Assembly: GCF_004379255.2 (NCBI RefSeq)
Contig: NC_056051.1
Span: forward strand, 25,661,267 to 25,725,266
Origin: Salvia splendens
Taxonomy: Eukaryota > Streptophyta > Magnoliopsida > Lamiales > Lamiaceae
DNA: 64,000 nucleotides
Reading direction: 5' to 3'
Under the pieces are notes generated by a model that worked only from the letters and a program-made list of their open reading frames with translations, ran no database searches and was not told the origin of the DNA. Made by a program: the position numbers and the translations under genes. Each line of letters begins with the position of its first letter. Positions within the stretch are counted from its first letter, which is position 1. Shown piece after piece: positions 30,930-41,993 of this stretch.

Positions 30930-31895
30930 TAGGCTCTAAGATGGGCCTCTCCGGGCCAACAAAATAATACAGGCTCATTTCTAGTATTCATAAATAATGG
31001 CCTTTAAGTATGACAAGTATGTATGACGAGTATTAACGAACGGAACAAAATAAAACGGGCTCATTTCTGAGAGAGTAAGTATGACGAGTATTAATGGATT
31101 GACCGACCACATATGGTATTTTTCGGCGGTTCGGCCTTTCCTTTTTTTTTTGGGCCAATTAAAGAATGGAGCACATTTATTACAAATGTCTTCATAATTT
31201 TAAATGTTAATTGTACACTCTTATTTATTTATAATCAATAATAATGTTGCATTCTTTCTATTTGTAACAAAAATTAAGATTTTAAAAAACATTGAAGAAT
31301 TGATGTTACATGCCTCAAGGCTCAAGCTAGTTTTATCGAAATTCAATTGTATAATCTAGTTTCTACTATGAGGTTATGCATATGTCAATTTTAAGATGAT
31401 TGGAAATTTTAATTAGTACTTCCTCCGGCGATGTCTCAAGCTTCCTTTAGCGCTCATCTACAATTAATTATTTCATTTAATTTTTATTATTTTTGATAAT
31501 CGACTCCACATTCTAAAAATTTATCTCACTCATATTTCATTTTAAAATTAATAGTAGTACTTAGCATATAAAAGCAGAATTCACATTCTATTAACTTTTT
31601 CTACAACTTTTTACTACATATCTTAAAATTTGTATCAAGCCAACATATGACATTTAATCGTGTATGGAAGGAGTAGAATATGCCCATCTGTTTTATTTCC
31701 TCTACACAAATAGGAAATTGAAGATTTTTAGGGAAAATATTGAGAAATAATTTTCTTATCTTAATAGTGACTGATTTTTTATGATATGTAGCTAAATAAA
31801 AAAAATCAACATACTGATTTACTACTATCAGATTATATAAATCAATCTTACTACTCCTATTTCTGGAAGATTGCTACTTTTCGAATTATATTTTC
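30930..31895. other. gene-free spacer
   Basis: AT-rich; an imperfect repeat CGGGCTCATTTCT/CAGGCTCATTTCT with TATGACGAGTATTAA is present near 30970-31090. Nothing else recognised. Confidence 0.45.
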
Positions 31896-31898
31896 TTA

Positions 31899-32435
31899 GA
31901 GCATCCACAATAGCGCCTAGCGCACCGCCTAGCCGAGCGCCGGCGCTAGGCGGTGTGCTAGGCGGTCTATTGCAGCTGCCCAGCGATTTTCGCGAAAAAA
32001 AACCGCATAGCGCTCGGCGGTTCCGTGGCGCTAGGCGGTGCGCTAGGCGATCTGCTAGGCGCTATTGCAGCGTCCGGATCGCCTAGCGCGAATTTTTAAT
32101 TTTTTTTTGTTTCCGAAACACTATATATACGCGACTTGCCCGTCATTTTTTAATTTTTAATTTTTTTTAATTAATGTACTTTTTAAATTTTAATAATATT
32201 ATTGAATTTTCTCGTATATGTATCGTAAATTAAATTGCGTATTTTGTGTGATTGTTAATTATTTGTTTTATATAATTTTGAGTGATGTGGCTATTGATGT
32301 GGCTGGGCTATTTATGATGTGGCTAGGCTATTTATGATGTGGCAGGAGGATTTTTAATGTTGATGATGTGGTAGGAAGAGTTTGTGACTAGGCTATGGCT
32401 GGGCTATTGCTGGGCTATTCCTATTGTGGATGGCC
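31899..32435. mobile_element. PIF/Harbinger-type MITE, 537 bp, TSD TTA
   Basis: Ends GAGCATCCACAATAG and (complement) GGCCATCCACAATAG, flanked by TTA (31896-31898, 32436-32438). The left part holds GC-rich GCCTAGCGC motifs in both orientations; the right part repeats GGCTATTTATGATGTGGC two or three times. Confidence 0.8.
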
Positions 32436-32439
32436 TTAG

Positions 32440-33631
32440 AGATATGACCGCTTTTAGCAAGTCAAACTCTAACAAAAATCTTAGCTATTAAATACTCCTA
32501 TATCATTAATCATTGCAAAAGTGTCAACTATTAAATGTTTTAGTTGACTTTGACTACATTCTATTAGTGAGTATCATGTGTAATTAAATCATTATATTCA
32601 TATTTAATTAATACTATATAATACCTTATCAATTTTTTTTTTCGATTTTATGAGTTCACCAAATTAGCTTCATTCTATTCATGAAATTTTCACTATTTTT
32701 TTCTTTTTTACTTTCAAACTTTACCCGCATTCTTTCTCATCTAATTTATTCACATATTAAAATTCGTATCATCCACATTACTATTTTCATAAATTGTGAA
32801 ATATGAAAATAAGATTAATAGTTTATTACTACATTCATTCAAAATTAATCATATTTACTATGTTGAGCCGTCCACCATTAGTACTCTCTATCTATTAATG
32901 ATAATTTTCTTTATTTGAAAATGTGGGCCATAATATTATTTTTATTTAAAACTCCTGTCATCCACTATTAATATTGTACCATTTTTCTCTTTCTTTCCTC
33001 AATTGTACCGTGCACATCTCTTTTATTTTATTCATTATGCATTATAACTTGTATAATTCACAAATAAGATTATTTTTTTGCAGGGAGTATAAAAATGATA
33101 TACATTAACTTACTATGATTATATTCTTTCATATTTCTCTAAACGTTTAACATTATTTTTCTCTTTTATCTCTCTTTTATTTTATTAATTTTGCATTGAA
33201 ATTTGTAATGTATAATGTCTTCTACCGATTCTTCTATTTCTTTCTCCAATTTTACGTGCAACTATCTTCTAATTTATCAATTGTGTAGTATAACTCGTAT
33301 AGTCAGCCAAATGAGATTATACTTTTGCTATGACTATATTCTTTCATATTTCTTTAAATGCATGAGAATCTTACAATTAATGGCTGACTCATTTCAAGTC
33401 AAAATTAAAGTGTCTTGCCTACCAAATCAAGAATTGACCGTCCCCTGCAAGAACTCTCTTCCTATATATGCGTCAAGAAGGTTTTGTGCTCTGCTTATAC
33501 TCTGCTTTCCTCCCCTTCTCTCCATTTTACACAGTTTGTTTCATGAAAACTCGCCATTACAAAACGCGATTATACTGATAGTTTCATCCTCTGTTTTTTC
33601 CCTCCCATTTCTTGATACAAAAACAGAGAAA
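32440..33631. other. upstream region of galactosyltransferase gene
   Basis: AT-rich with loosely repeated blocks (TCTCTTTTATTTTATT.. and TATATTCTTTCATATTTCT.. at about 33010-33130 and 33165-33360). The coding frame is open upstream to 33215, but the family-like N-terminus starts at the ATG at 33632; a TATATA near 33462 may be the core promoter. Confidence 0.45.
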
Positions 33632-36600
33632 ATGAAAAGGACGAAATCCGACGTCTTGGCTACTCTAAGCCGGCAAAAATCAACCCGCATTCAAACCATC
33701 TTCATCGCCCTTGGCTCAATTCTGCTCATTTTCGAAGTCTTGCACATGTTCAAAAACGGGATACACTCTGTTTCCCAAGAAATTCTGTATAGCAGCAGCG
33801 CTAATGGCTTGTTAGATTCCAAGCTCGTGATGGAAATTTTGGAGGGGAGAGAGTCTCCCATTCGCCCAATCGACGCCCTATTTCAACCAAGAAAGCGTGT
33901 AGAAATCAAGCGGCTCCCGAAAAGGCTACTCTCTGGCTTGAATTTCACTGCAATTCCATCTCCGAGCAGTAAAAATGGAATCTTGAAGTCGGCAAACGAC
34001 GCCGTTGAGCAGGGGAGGAGGCTTTGGGGGGAGCTTGAGAGTGGCGGCGGTGTGGAAGGGAATGTGAGTGAGAAGGTTGAGAAGTGCCCTTCTTCGGTTT
34101 TGATTACAGGGGATGAGTTTGGGAAGGATGGGGGGGTGGCGGTGCTGCCGTGTGGGCTGACGCTGGGGTCGCATGTCACGGTGGTGGGGAGGCCGGTGGC
34201 GGGGCAGTTTTTGGTGGAGCTGCAGGGGCTGAGGACGGTGGAAGGGGAGGATCCGCCGCGGATACTGCATTTCAATCCGCGGCTGGATGGGGATTTTAGC
34301 GGGGCGCCTGTGATCGAGCTCAACACGTGTTATAGGATGCAGTGGGGAGAGGCGCAGCGCTGCGAAGGGTGGAGGTCGGATGCTGATCAGCCGACTGGTG
34401 AGTGGAAGGAGGGAGTTGCTCTGTTTTTGGATTTGGATTTGAGTTGTGTGTTTTTGCATTGTTTGATTTGAGTGGTTTCATGTGTTTGTGTTTAGTGCGG
34501 ATGGAGAGTGGAATATGTTGAATTTCATGTGGTTTGGATGATGTTCATGTTCGTTTTTGTGTTTTGTGCTCGTGTTTACATTAGGAAAGAAGTAATGTAG
34601 ATGGAGATGGTGATGGGGGGCTATAAGCATTTGGGAATTTCATGTGGTTTGGATGATGTTCATGTTCGTTTTTGTGTTTGTGTTTGTGTTTGTGTTTGTG
34701 CTCGCACTTACATTAGTCAAGGAGTGTAGATGGAAGGGGGGGTATGTTGGAAGTGAAGTCAGAAGAATTTAGGAATTTCACGTGGTTTAGATGATGTTCG
34801 TGTCCGTTTTTGTGTTTTTGCTCGTGTTTACATTAGTCAAGAAGTAGTGTAGATGGAGAGGGGGGATGTATTGGAAGTGCAATCAGAAGAATTTAGGAGT
34901 TAGATGCTGAAAATAAGATGCATATATGTATAACCCTTAACCATCATAGGTTGAATGAGGCTCGGCCATAGAGGAACCAGCCTCTGATCTTCGTGGATCG
35001 TTTCTATCACCGACTTCAACTTTGTAGCGCGATGTTTATTCTTATGCAGTTTCTTGATGCATTGTTTTCCTATTACAAATGATGGAATACTCCTTTCGCT
35101 TATTGCAGTGGATGGATTTGTCCAGTGCGAGAAATGGATTTCAGATGGCAAGGACGGGTTCCCTTTCGCCAAAGAAAAATTGTTTGTTCTTACAATCAAG
35201 GCCGGCTTGCAGGGCTTCCATGTGAATGTTGATGGAAAGCATGTTACCTCATTCCCATATCACACTGTGAGTAACTCTCTCGTCTTCACTTTACGTCTCC
35301 GACACCACTTTCCAACATTCTATTCGAACGTATCTCAGGGATTCGCCATTGAGGACGCCACTGGACTATATTTGCATAAGCATGTTGATGTGCTCTCCAT
35401 AGTTGCTGCTTCCTTGCCCACGTCACACCCCAGTTTCGCCCCTCAGAAACATCTCGAGTTGTCTGATAAATGGAAGGCCCCACCTATCCCGAACAAACCA
35501 GTCGAACTGTTCATCGGTATTCTTTCTGCTGGCAACCACTTCGCAGAGAGGATGGCCGTGAGGAAGTCTTGGATGCAGCACAAGCTAATCAGATCATCAA
35601 ACGTTGTTGCTCGTTTCTTCGTGGCCATGGTAGGTTAAAGTGATTGATCTCTTGAAATATGTTGAAGTCTTTTTTTAAACCTCTGTTGAATGCTTTTGAG
35701 AATTGATTTGGACAGGATAAGAAAAGGGAAGTGAATGAACAAGTCAAGAAAGAAGCTGAGTTTTTCGGAGATGTTGTCATAGTCCCCTACAAGGACACGT
35801 ACGACCTTGTTGTTCTCAAAACGGTTGCCATCTGCGAATATGGGGTGAGTATAGGTTTAAGAATCGAACGATTCACTACCCTTTTCCTGCATAATTAACC
35901 AAGTATCGTTTTTTCCAGGTTCGTACCGTATCAGCCCGTCACATTATGAAGGGCGACGACGACACATTTGTTAGAGTAGATGCAGTCATCGAAGCAGCAA
36001 CAGCAAGAAAAGATGGCAGAAGCTTGTATATTGGAAACATGAATTACTTCCATGAGCCCCTACGCAGTGGCAAATGGACCGTTACTTATGAGGTAATAAG
36101 CCAATCTTGGTTTTTTCCTTCCTCGTCGTGGTCCTTCTTTACTCCATGCTGTCGATTATATCCCAACTCTGTAAAAATTGTTGCAAGTGAACTACCCGAA
36201 AAAGCTATGTTCTGGTAGGCTGTGGTATTTTACGTATATCTTCCAAACCAATAGGATTTTTTGAAAAATTATTTTTCGAGATGAAAATAGACTTCTTAAA
36301 GTTTGTAGAACCGATAAACGAAACCTCTAAAGTTCACTGTTCGAATGAAGTAGGCCTTGTGCAAGTCAGTGAAATGCAATGAAGTTATTGAAATTTGGTA
36401 AATAAAAGTTGGATGCTGTTTGCTGCTATTGCTTATTGACTAGTTGAATTCTAGCCTCTAGGACATGTTTCTGTGTCAGTAAAGCTTCTCGTTCGCGTTT
36501 TAATCTGCGCTGTCAAGCTTGTACTATCAAATTTATGAGTGCCTAAGCTGTCTCAAAATAGGTTCATGGATTTAATTTCTTTGTAATGGTGAAAACATAC

Positions 36601-37050
36601 AAACCATGATACTAATGGGATTGGCCTCATTCTGTTTTGGTGGCTCAGGAATGGCCAGAACAAGTCTACCCGCCTTATGCAAACGGGCCAGGCTACATAA
36701 TCTCATCCGACATTGCAAAGGCCATTCTATCCGACTTTGAGAAGCACGAGCTGAGGGTAAAGTTGCACGTTCCCCACCATCACATTAATGTGCTTATGTT
36801 GTGATCTATGAAAAACTGATGATGCTTCCTTTATTGACAGTTGTTCAAAATGGAAGATGTTAGCATGGGAATGTGGGTGGAGAAGTTCAACAAAACGAGA
36901 CCAGTAGAGTACGTTCATAGCGAGAAATTCTGTCAGTTCGGCTGCATAGAACAATACATAACCGCGCACTATCAGTCTCCAAGGCAGATGATCTGCCTCT
37001 GGCATAAGCTGAAACTGCAGGGAGAGCCTCTGTGCTGCAACGTGAGATGA
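33632..37050 (+). CDS. GT31 galactosyltransferase with galectin domain (hydroxyproline O-galactosyltransferase-like)
   Basis: Golgi type II membrane enzyme; this family adds galactose to hydroxyproline of arabinogalactan proteins. Seven exons: 33632-34397, 35109-35266, 35339-35629, 35716-35844, 35919-36092, 36649-36756, 36841-37050; 1836 nt, 611 residues. Start chosen at MKRTKSD because it places a signal anchor ([13 protein letters not shown]) at about 24-40. A galectin-like domain runs from about 150 to 350, then GT31 from about 363 ([23 protein letters not shown]), with the metal-binding DDD in [11 protein letters not shown] (about 461), GPGYIISSD and [10 protein letters not shown]. Intron 2 is 72 bp with no stop in frame, so retention would add 24 residues. 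Length suits the GALT2-6 group; exact member not assigned. Confidence 0.9.
34478..34905 (+). repeat. three imperfect tandem repeats in intron 1 of the galactosyltransferase
   Basis: A block beginning near TTTCATGTGGTTTGGATGATG, with TTCGTTTTTGTGTTT and TTTACATTAG.., recurs at about 34478, 34637 and 34778. The middle copy has an expanded GTGTTT run. Confidence 0.8.
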
Positions 37051-38517
37051 CGAACAGAGATCCATACGGCGTTTAAACATAACAGGTAGCCTTAGAAACA
37101 ACTTTTTTTGCAGCTTTAGTATTTCATCTTGGAACTGTTCCTGAGCTCCTCAAGGTTGGTTAATTTTCTAAACGACGTCGTTTTATAGAAAAGAATAGAA
37201 CATAGGATGAATGTATGTGCAGCTAATGTTACTACACCTAGTTTTGCAATTGATCATATGATCTTTAGCTAATTATGGTTTTATTTGCTATAGAACACAT
37301 AAAAACTAATTGATAATCCAAATGAATAAATTGATTTTTAATGGAGACGCACAGCCAGAAATGGTTAAGTACTTAAAGCTTAAGCACTTAGATACCCGAG
37401 TGTTTGTCTCCATTTTCGGCATCTTTGTGCACTCAAAAGCACTTAACATCATTCATATTTGCTCCATTATTTTATTTTTTTATCTTTATGTATTAATATA
37501 AGATAAAATAAAACAAAATTAATAATTTTATTAAACAACTAAAATAAAAGTTGTGACTTGTGTAGAAATTGTTGAGGTCTAGGTATATTTATAGGTGGGA
37601 AAGGATTAAAAAAATTAAAAAGAAAAAAATATAGCCGTTTGGAAATTTAATTTTTTTAATTAAAATTCATTTTTGCATTTGAATTTTATAAGAAAACATA
37701 AAAATTGGGTGAGATATGTAGCAAGCCATGACCGTCTCACCCATCTGCGTGCTTTTGTAGGCATAATCATTAATCACGGAAACCGAGCATGCATTGGGCA
37801 ATGGGCAGCGCTACAACGTGCTTAGTGGTTGAGCATGCGACGACGTACTATGAGCAACCACTAAGCACTGCGATAAACTAGTACTATTATTTAGATTTAA
37901 GTATATAATTTTAAATTGATTTTGTCCATTATCCTCTAAAGTAAGGCTAGTTGACAAAAAAAGTTCAAGAATTTAACATGGATAAAATTATTTTAATCAT
38001 ACCAAAAAATATTACAGATTATTTGTATGACTGTGTCACTGTCTTTTTTTGTTCTCATATGATTGAATTCTAGTATTGCACAACCTCGTACGGATCTTAA
38101 CTTTTCGGACGGTCTAATTTAATTTCATATAAGAATATATGAAAAAAAAGTAAAAACAGAAAAGGAAATATACATGTATAACTGATTTGATCATAGTATA
38201 ATTGTTTTATAACTGAATTTCTTATTAAATTTAACAATATATTTTAAATTTAACAATGCCATGAACAAAGTTACCCTATTTTGTTGTACAAATTAAGCAT
38301 ATTCTACAATGTTCTATGCAACATGTTGTTCGATTTGATAAATTAGATAAGATCGAGTCTTGTGAATGTTATTGGTTAAATAGATATAGTCCCACGGATT
38401 AATTTAACTACAAGTTAATCTTTTAGTGTAAGTGAAGATTTGTAATCAAAGATAACATCTTTTGCTCATCTCTTCAACTTTGCCATTTGTATGGATGCTT
38501 CTTAATATTCTAGTTAT
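37051..38517. other. gene-free AT-rich spacer
   Basis: Contains the galactosyltransferase 3' UTR (to about 37250). Around 37710-37880 there is a GC-richer patch with CTTAGTGGTTGAGCATGC and GAGCAACCACTAAGCA in inverted orientation, possibly a decayed TIR element. No gene supported. Confidence 0.45.
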
Positions 38518-39075
38518 ACAAATCTAAAGAGGTTTCATATGAGAATGATTTTGACTAGAGCAAACTCGTATTTCGATCTACGATTTGATTTAGGACAATT
38601 GACCACAAATACCATTAGTTTTAGCTATACAAAAATATATTCACATAAAAAGAGATTTCACATAAGATTGTCTTTGACTATGACGACCTTATACTTCGAT
38701 CTTCGATATACGGTTTGATTTAGAGCAATGTACCATAAAAACCACTAAATTTGGACTCTTCTTCTTCATATTCTATTTATACAAATATTGTACACAAAGG
38801 TGGCGTTCAGTTGCCATGACTAATATCATGAGACTATCCATCTAGGATTAAGTTGTGGGATTATTTTAGTTGGAGGGAGGAAACTATGACTAATTATCAT
38901 GAGACTATCCATCTAGGATTAAGTTGAAGGGTTCAATCTTATGAACCAAACATGATACATATTTAATCATGAGATTTAATCTTGCCAACCGAACACCCCC
39001 AAAGATGTTTTACATGAGATTGACTTTGACTAAAATGACTTTTACTTCATTCTAGAGTTCATTTTAGGCCAATTT
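38518..39075 (+). repeat. about three degenerate tandem copies of a 125-bp unit
   Basis: Units around TTTCATATGAGAATGATTTTG, TTTCACATAAGATTGTCTTTG and TTTACATGAGATTGACTTTG, each followed by a TTCGATCT/TTCATTCT..TTTAGGNCAAT tract. The third copy is separated from the others by the MITE at 38800-39000. Confidence 0.6.
38800..39000. mobile_element. about 200-bp MITE inserted in the tandem repeat
   Basis: Ends GGTGGCGTTCAGTTGCCATG and (complement) GGGGGTGTTCGGTTGGCAAG form a TIR of about 35 bp with CATGA motifs. AAAG lies next to both ends (38795-38798 and 39001-39004), a possible short target duplication. A segment of about 38 bp (TATCATGAGACTATCCATCT..) is duplicated inside. Confidence 0.65.
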
Positions 39076-39184
39076 ATAAAAAAAAAATAAGGCATTAAAT
39101 TTTATGATATTCTACTCATTTCCATAATTTTGAAAATCAATTACAAAAATTATGAAATTTGGATTTATTCATGGCAAAAAATCT

Positions 39185-39605
39185 TGATCGCTTACGTATG
39201 ATATATTGTTCATATTTTTTAATCAAACAATATTTTTTTATGAAAAGATAACATTGTTTAATTCATTAGTGATGACACCCACATATGATTTTTCATTTAT
39301 CATATCAAATACTCTACAATTTTTTAAAAAAGTCACCATAAAATAATTGAGAATAAATGCAAATTTGATAATATTTTGGTTGATTTTCAAATTCTGAGTG
39401 CCTACAGATAATATATTATTCATATTTTTCAACCAAACAATGTTTGTTTATGAATAGAGATAATTGTTTAACTCGTCGAAGATAACATCCACGTATATTT
39501 TTTATTTGTCATATCAAATACAATTCAATAGAAAAAATCACCATGAAAGAAATAACTAAAAACAAATTCAAATTTCATAATTTTTTCTTCTTAATTTTCA
39601 AAGTT
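39185..39605 (+). repeat. two direct repeats of about 210 bp
   Basis: TATATTGTTCATATTTTTTA..AACAATATTTTTTTATGA..TCACCATAAAATAATTGAGAA at about 39200-39360 recurs at about 39410-39560 with substitutions. Non-coding. Confidence 0.65.
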
Positions 39606-40147
39606 GCATCAAATCATAATTTAACCAAACTTTATGACTTTATTTTACTTGTGAGCACATCGTAGGCGAGATATGACGTGGCAATATTATCCTTATTTTT
39701 TAATTATTTCTCCTAGTAATTACCCTTGTTATTCTCGTTCATCCAACCACGTCTATAACCAATTCTCTCACTCTTCAAGCAACCATTGTAATTGAAGCTT
39801 TTGCACCAAACCTTCATTCTTATGTGACTCTTGCCTTTAATTGTTATCACCCTCATCAAATTTCTTCATCATCAGTCAAATTCCTTCAACCACTCAATGA
39901 GCTTTTAAACATAGACTAATACTTTCCATAATTTAATGAATCGCAAATCATTCGTGTAACTCCTGCAGAATTCTGAATTGGCTTCGCAGTCGAACACTTT
40001 AAATGGCTTTTGTAGATCTATATTCAAGAGGGATTTTAATTTTGACAAGAAGTTCTTGCAAAGAAACATGGAATAATAGTTAACACATTTGAACTTGTTT
40101 TGAAATCATTCTCTTTACCTACTTTTTCATACTCTTCTGCTGTAAGA

Positions 40148-41511
40148 TGATCCGCCGGAACTGTCCGACGCAGCTCCGCCGTTACATTGAGAAACTCACC
40201 GAGAGGCTGTCCGGATTCTTGAATCCGGACATCCAGGTCTTGATCCACGAGTACGCCGGAAGTCATCTCCGGCGCCACGAGGCCTACGGTACTTGAGTGT
40301 GAAATTGCCCGACGCCAAACGGCTCAAGGCCGTGATGACGAACAAGAACAAGGCTCAAGGCCGTGATGACGAACAAGAACAAGGTGATGCTGAGCATGGA
40401 TGAGTACGACGGACGTGTTCAACGGAGTCGAGGTGAAATGGATCTCCGGGAAGGCTCCTTCCCGGGCCAGCGGGGCCTCGTACTACCCGGAGCCCGAGCA
40501 GAGGTACTACAAGCTCAAGTTCGACAAGTGCTACAAGAAGATGATGACGGAGGATTACCTGCAGCATGTCTGTCTTTAAGAGAGGGAGAGAGATTCGGGT
40601 CGCGAACAGGCAGCGGAGGCTCTACACGAATGGCAAGTCTACCACCTGGAGCCATATTGTGTTTGAGCATCCAGCCAAGTTCGCGACTCTGGCAATGGAG
40701 CCGAGAGAAGGAGGAGATCGTGGAGGATCTGCTGACTTTCATAAAGAGTAAAGATTACTATGCAAGAATCGGCAAGGTGTGGAAAAGGGGTTATCTGCTG
40801 TATGGCCCTCCCGGAACAGGAAAATCTACGATGATCACAGCCATGGCTAACTTACTCAGCTATGATGTCTATGATCTAGAGCTTACCTCGGTGAAGGACA
40901 ACTCGGAGCTCAGGAAGCTTTTGATAAACACGACTGCTAAATCAATCATCGTGATAGAGGATATCGATTGCTCCCTCAACTTAACAGGCCAGAGGGAGAA
41001 GAAAGAGGAGAAACCTGCAGGAGAGAAGCCTGGAAAAGTCGAGAAAAAGACGACTCCTTGTAAGGAGAAGACTGAGAAGGAAGAGAGTGACAGCAAAGTC
41101 ACTCTCTCAGGCCTGCTGAATTTCATAGACGGCCTCTGGTCTGCTTGTGCAGGGGAGAGATTAATCGTATTCACAACAAACCACGTGGATAAGCTTGATC
41201 CAGCTCTTACAAGAAGGGGCCGGATGGACAAACATATCGAGCTATCTTACTGCAAATACGAAGGATTTTAAGTGCTCGCGAAGAATTACCTGGAACTTGA
41301 AGCACATCCATTGTTCCAATCCATAGAGGAGCTGATCCAGGAGGTCCAGACATCACCAGCTGATGTTGCAGAAAACCTAATGCCAAAATCTGCAAAAGAT
41401 GATCCAGAGCAAAGCCTTCGAAATCTCATATGCATTCTTGAGGAAACAAAGAACAGCAAGTGCACAGAAGTTAAAGACGCAGAGATCAACCACAATGCAA
41501 CTGCTATTTAA
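40148..41511 (+). pseudogene. AAA-ATPase (BCS1-like / AATP1 family) pseudogene
   Basis: Plant BCS1-like AAA-ATPases act at mitochondrial or ER membranes. From 40148 the sequence encodes QLRRYIEKLTERLSGF.. and later VFNGVEVKW.., but the frame is broken repeatedly: a TGA shortly after the first 48 codons, a 31-bp tandem duplication at about 40321-40382 (GGCTCAAGGCCGTGATGACG..), indels, TAA at 40577-40579, and TAA at 41269-41271 where the family has Lys before VLAKNYLELE. The ATPase core is otherwise well kept: Walker A GPPGTGKST (about 40807), Walker B IVIEDIDCSL (about 40953), sensor TTNHVDKLDPAL and RRGRMDKHIELSYC. No start with a membrane segment is seen upstream. The good preservation of the core suggests recent loss. 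Confidence 0.85.
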
Positions 41512-41993
41512 TCAGTAGGAAATAGGTAATAGTAAACGACATAGGACTCATAGTTCCCTCGACACAGTAGTTATCTATCTAGACATAAGGCATCATTTTG
41601 ACACTTAACACATGGATGTTAACCAGAGAAATATAACGCTGAGCCACAGAGTTTAATAAAAAGCGAATACTTTTGTTGCAAATATTAGTTAAGCTATTGT
41701 ACAACGTCTCAATCAGAAGAGTAAGAACTCCCAACAGAACTTCTCATCCGTGCCATTTCTTTCTTAAAAGTGAAAACATAATGTAGAACCGACTTAATCT
41801 ACACACCATCTTCTCAGCAAAAAGACACTCCCAGCAGGAAAAGATAAATAAACTGCAAGAGGGACGTCGCTCGAGTTTTGGCAAGTAAGAACTCTCTAAT
41901 AGATGGAATGGACTGCCACGAAAATCATCAACCAGACGTATCAGCCTCATCAAGGTAAAACTTGTTGCTCCTCTCTTTTGGTAGAAGGGACGC
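41512..41993 (-). other. probable 3' UTR of DDR4 and spacer
   Basis: Lies directly after the DDR4 stop; no other gene supported. Confidence 0.45.

Noticed and set aside
33215..33631. N-terminal extension of the galactosyltransferase
   Set aside because: The frame is open, but the extension is low-complexity, not family-like, and would place the signal anchor far inside.
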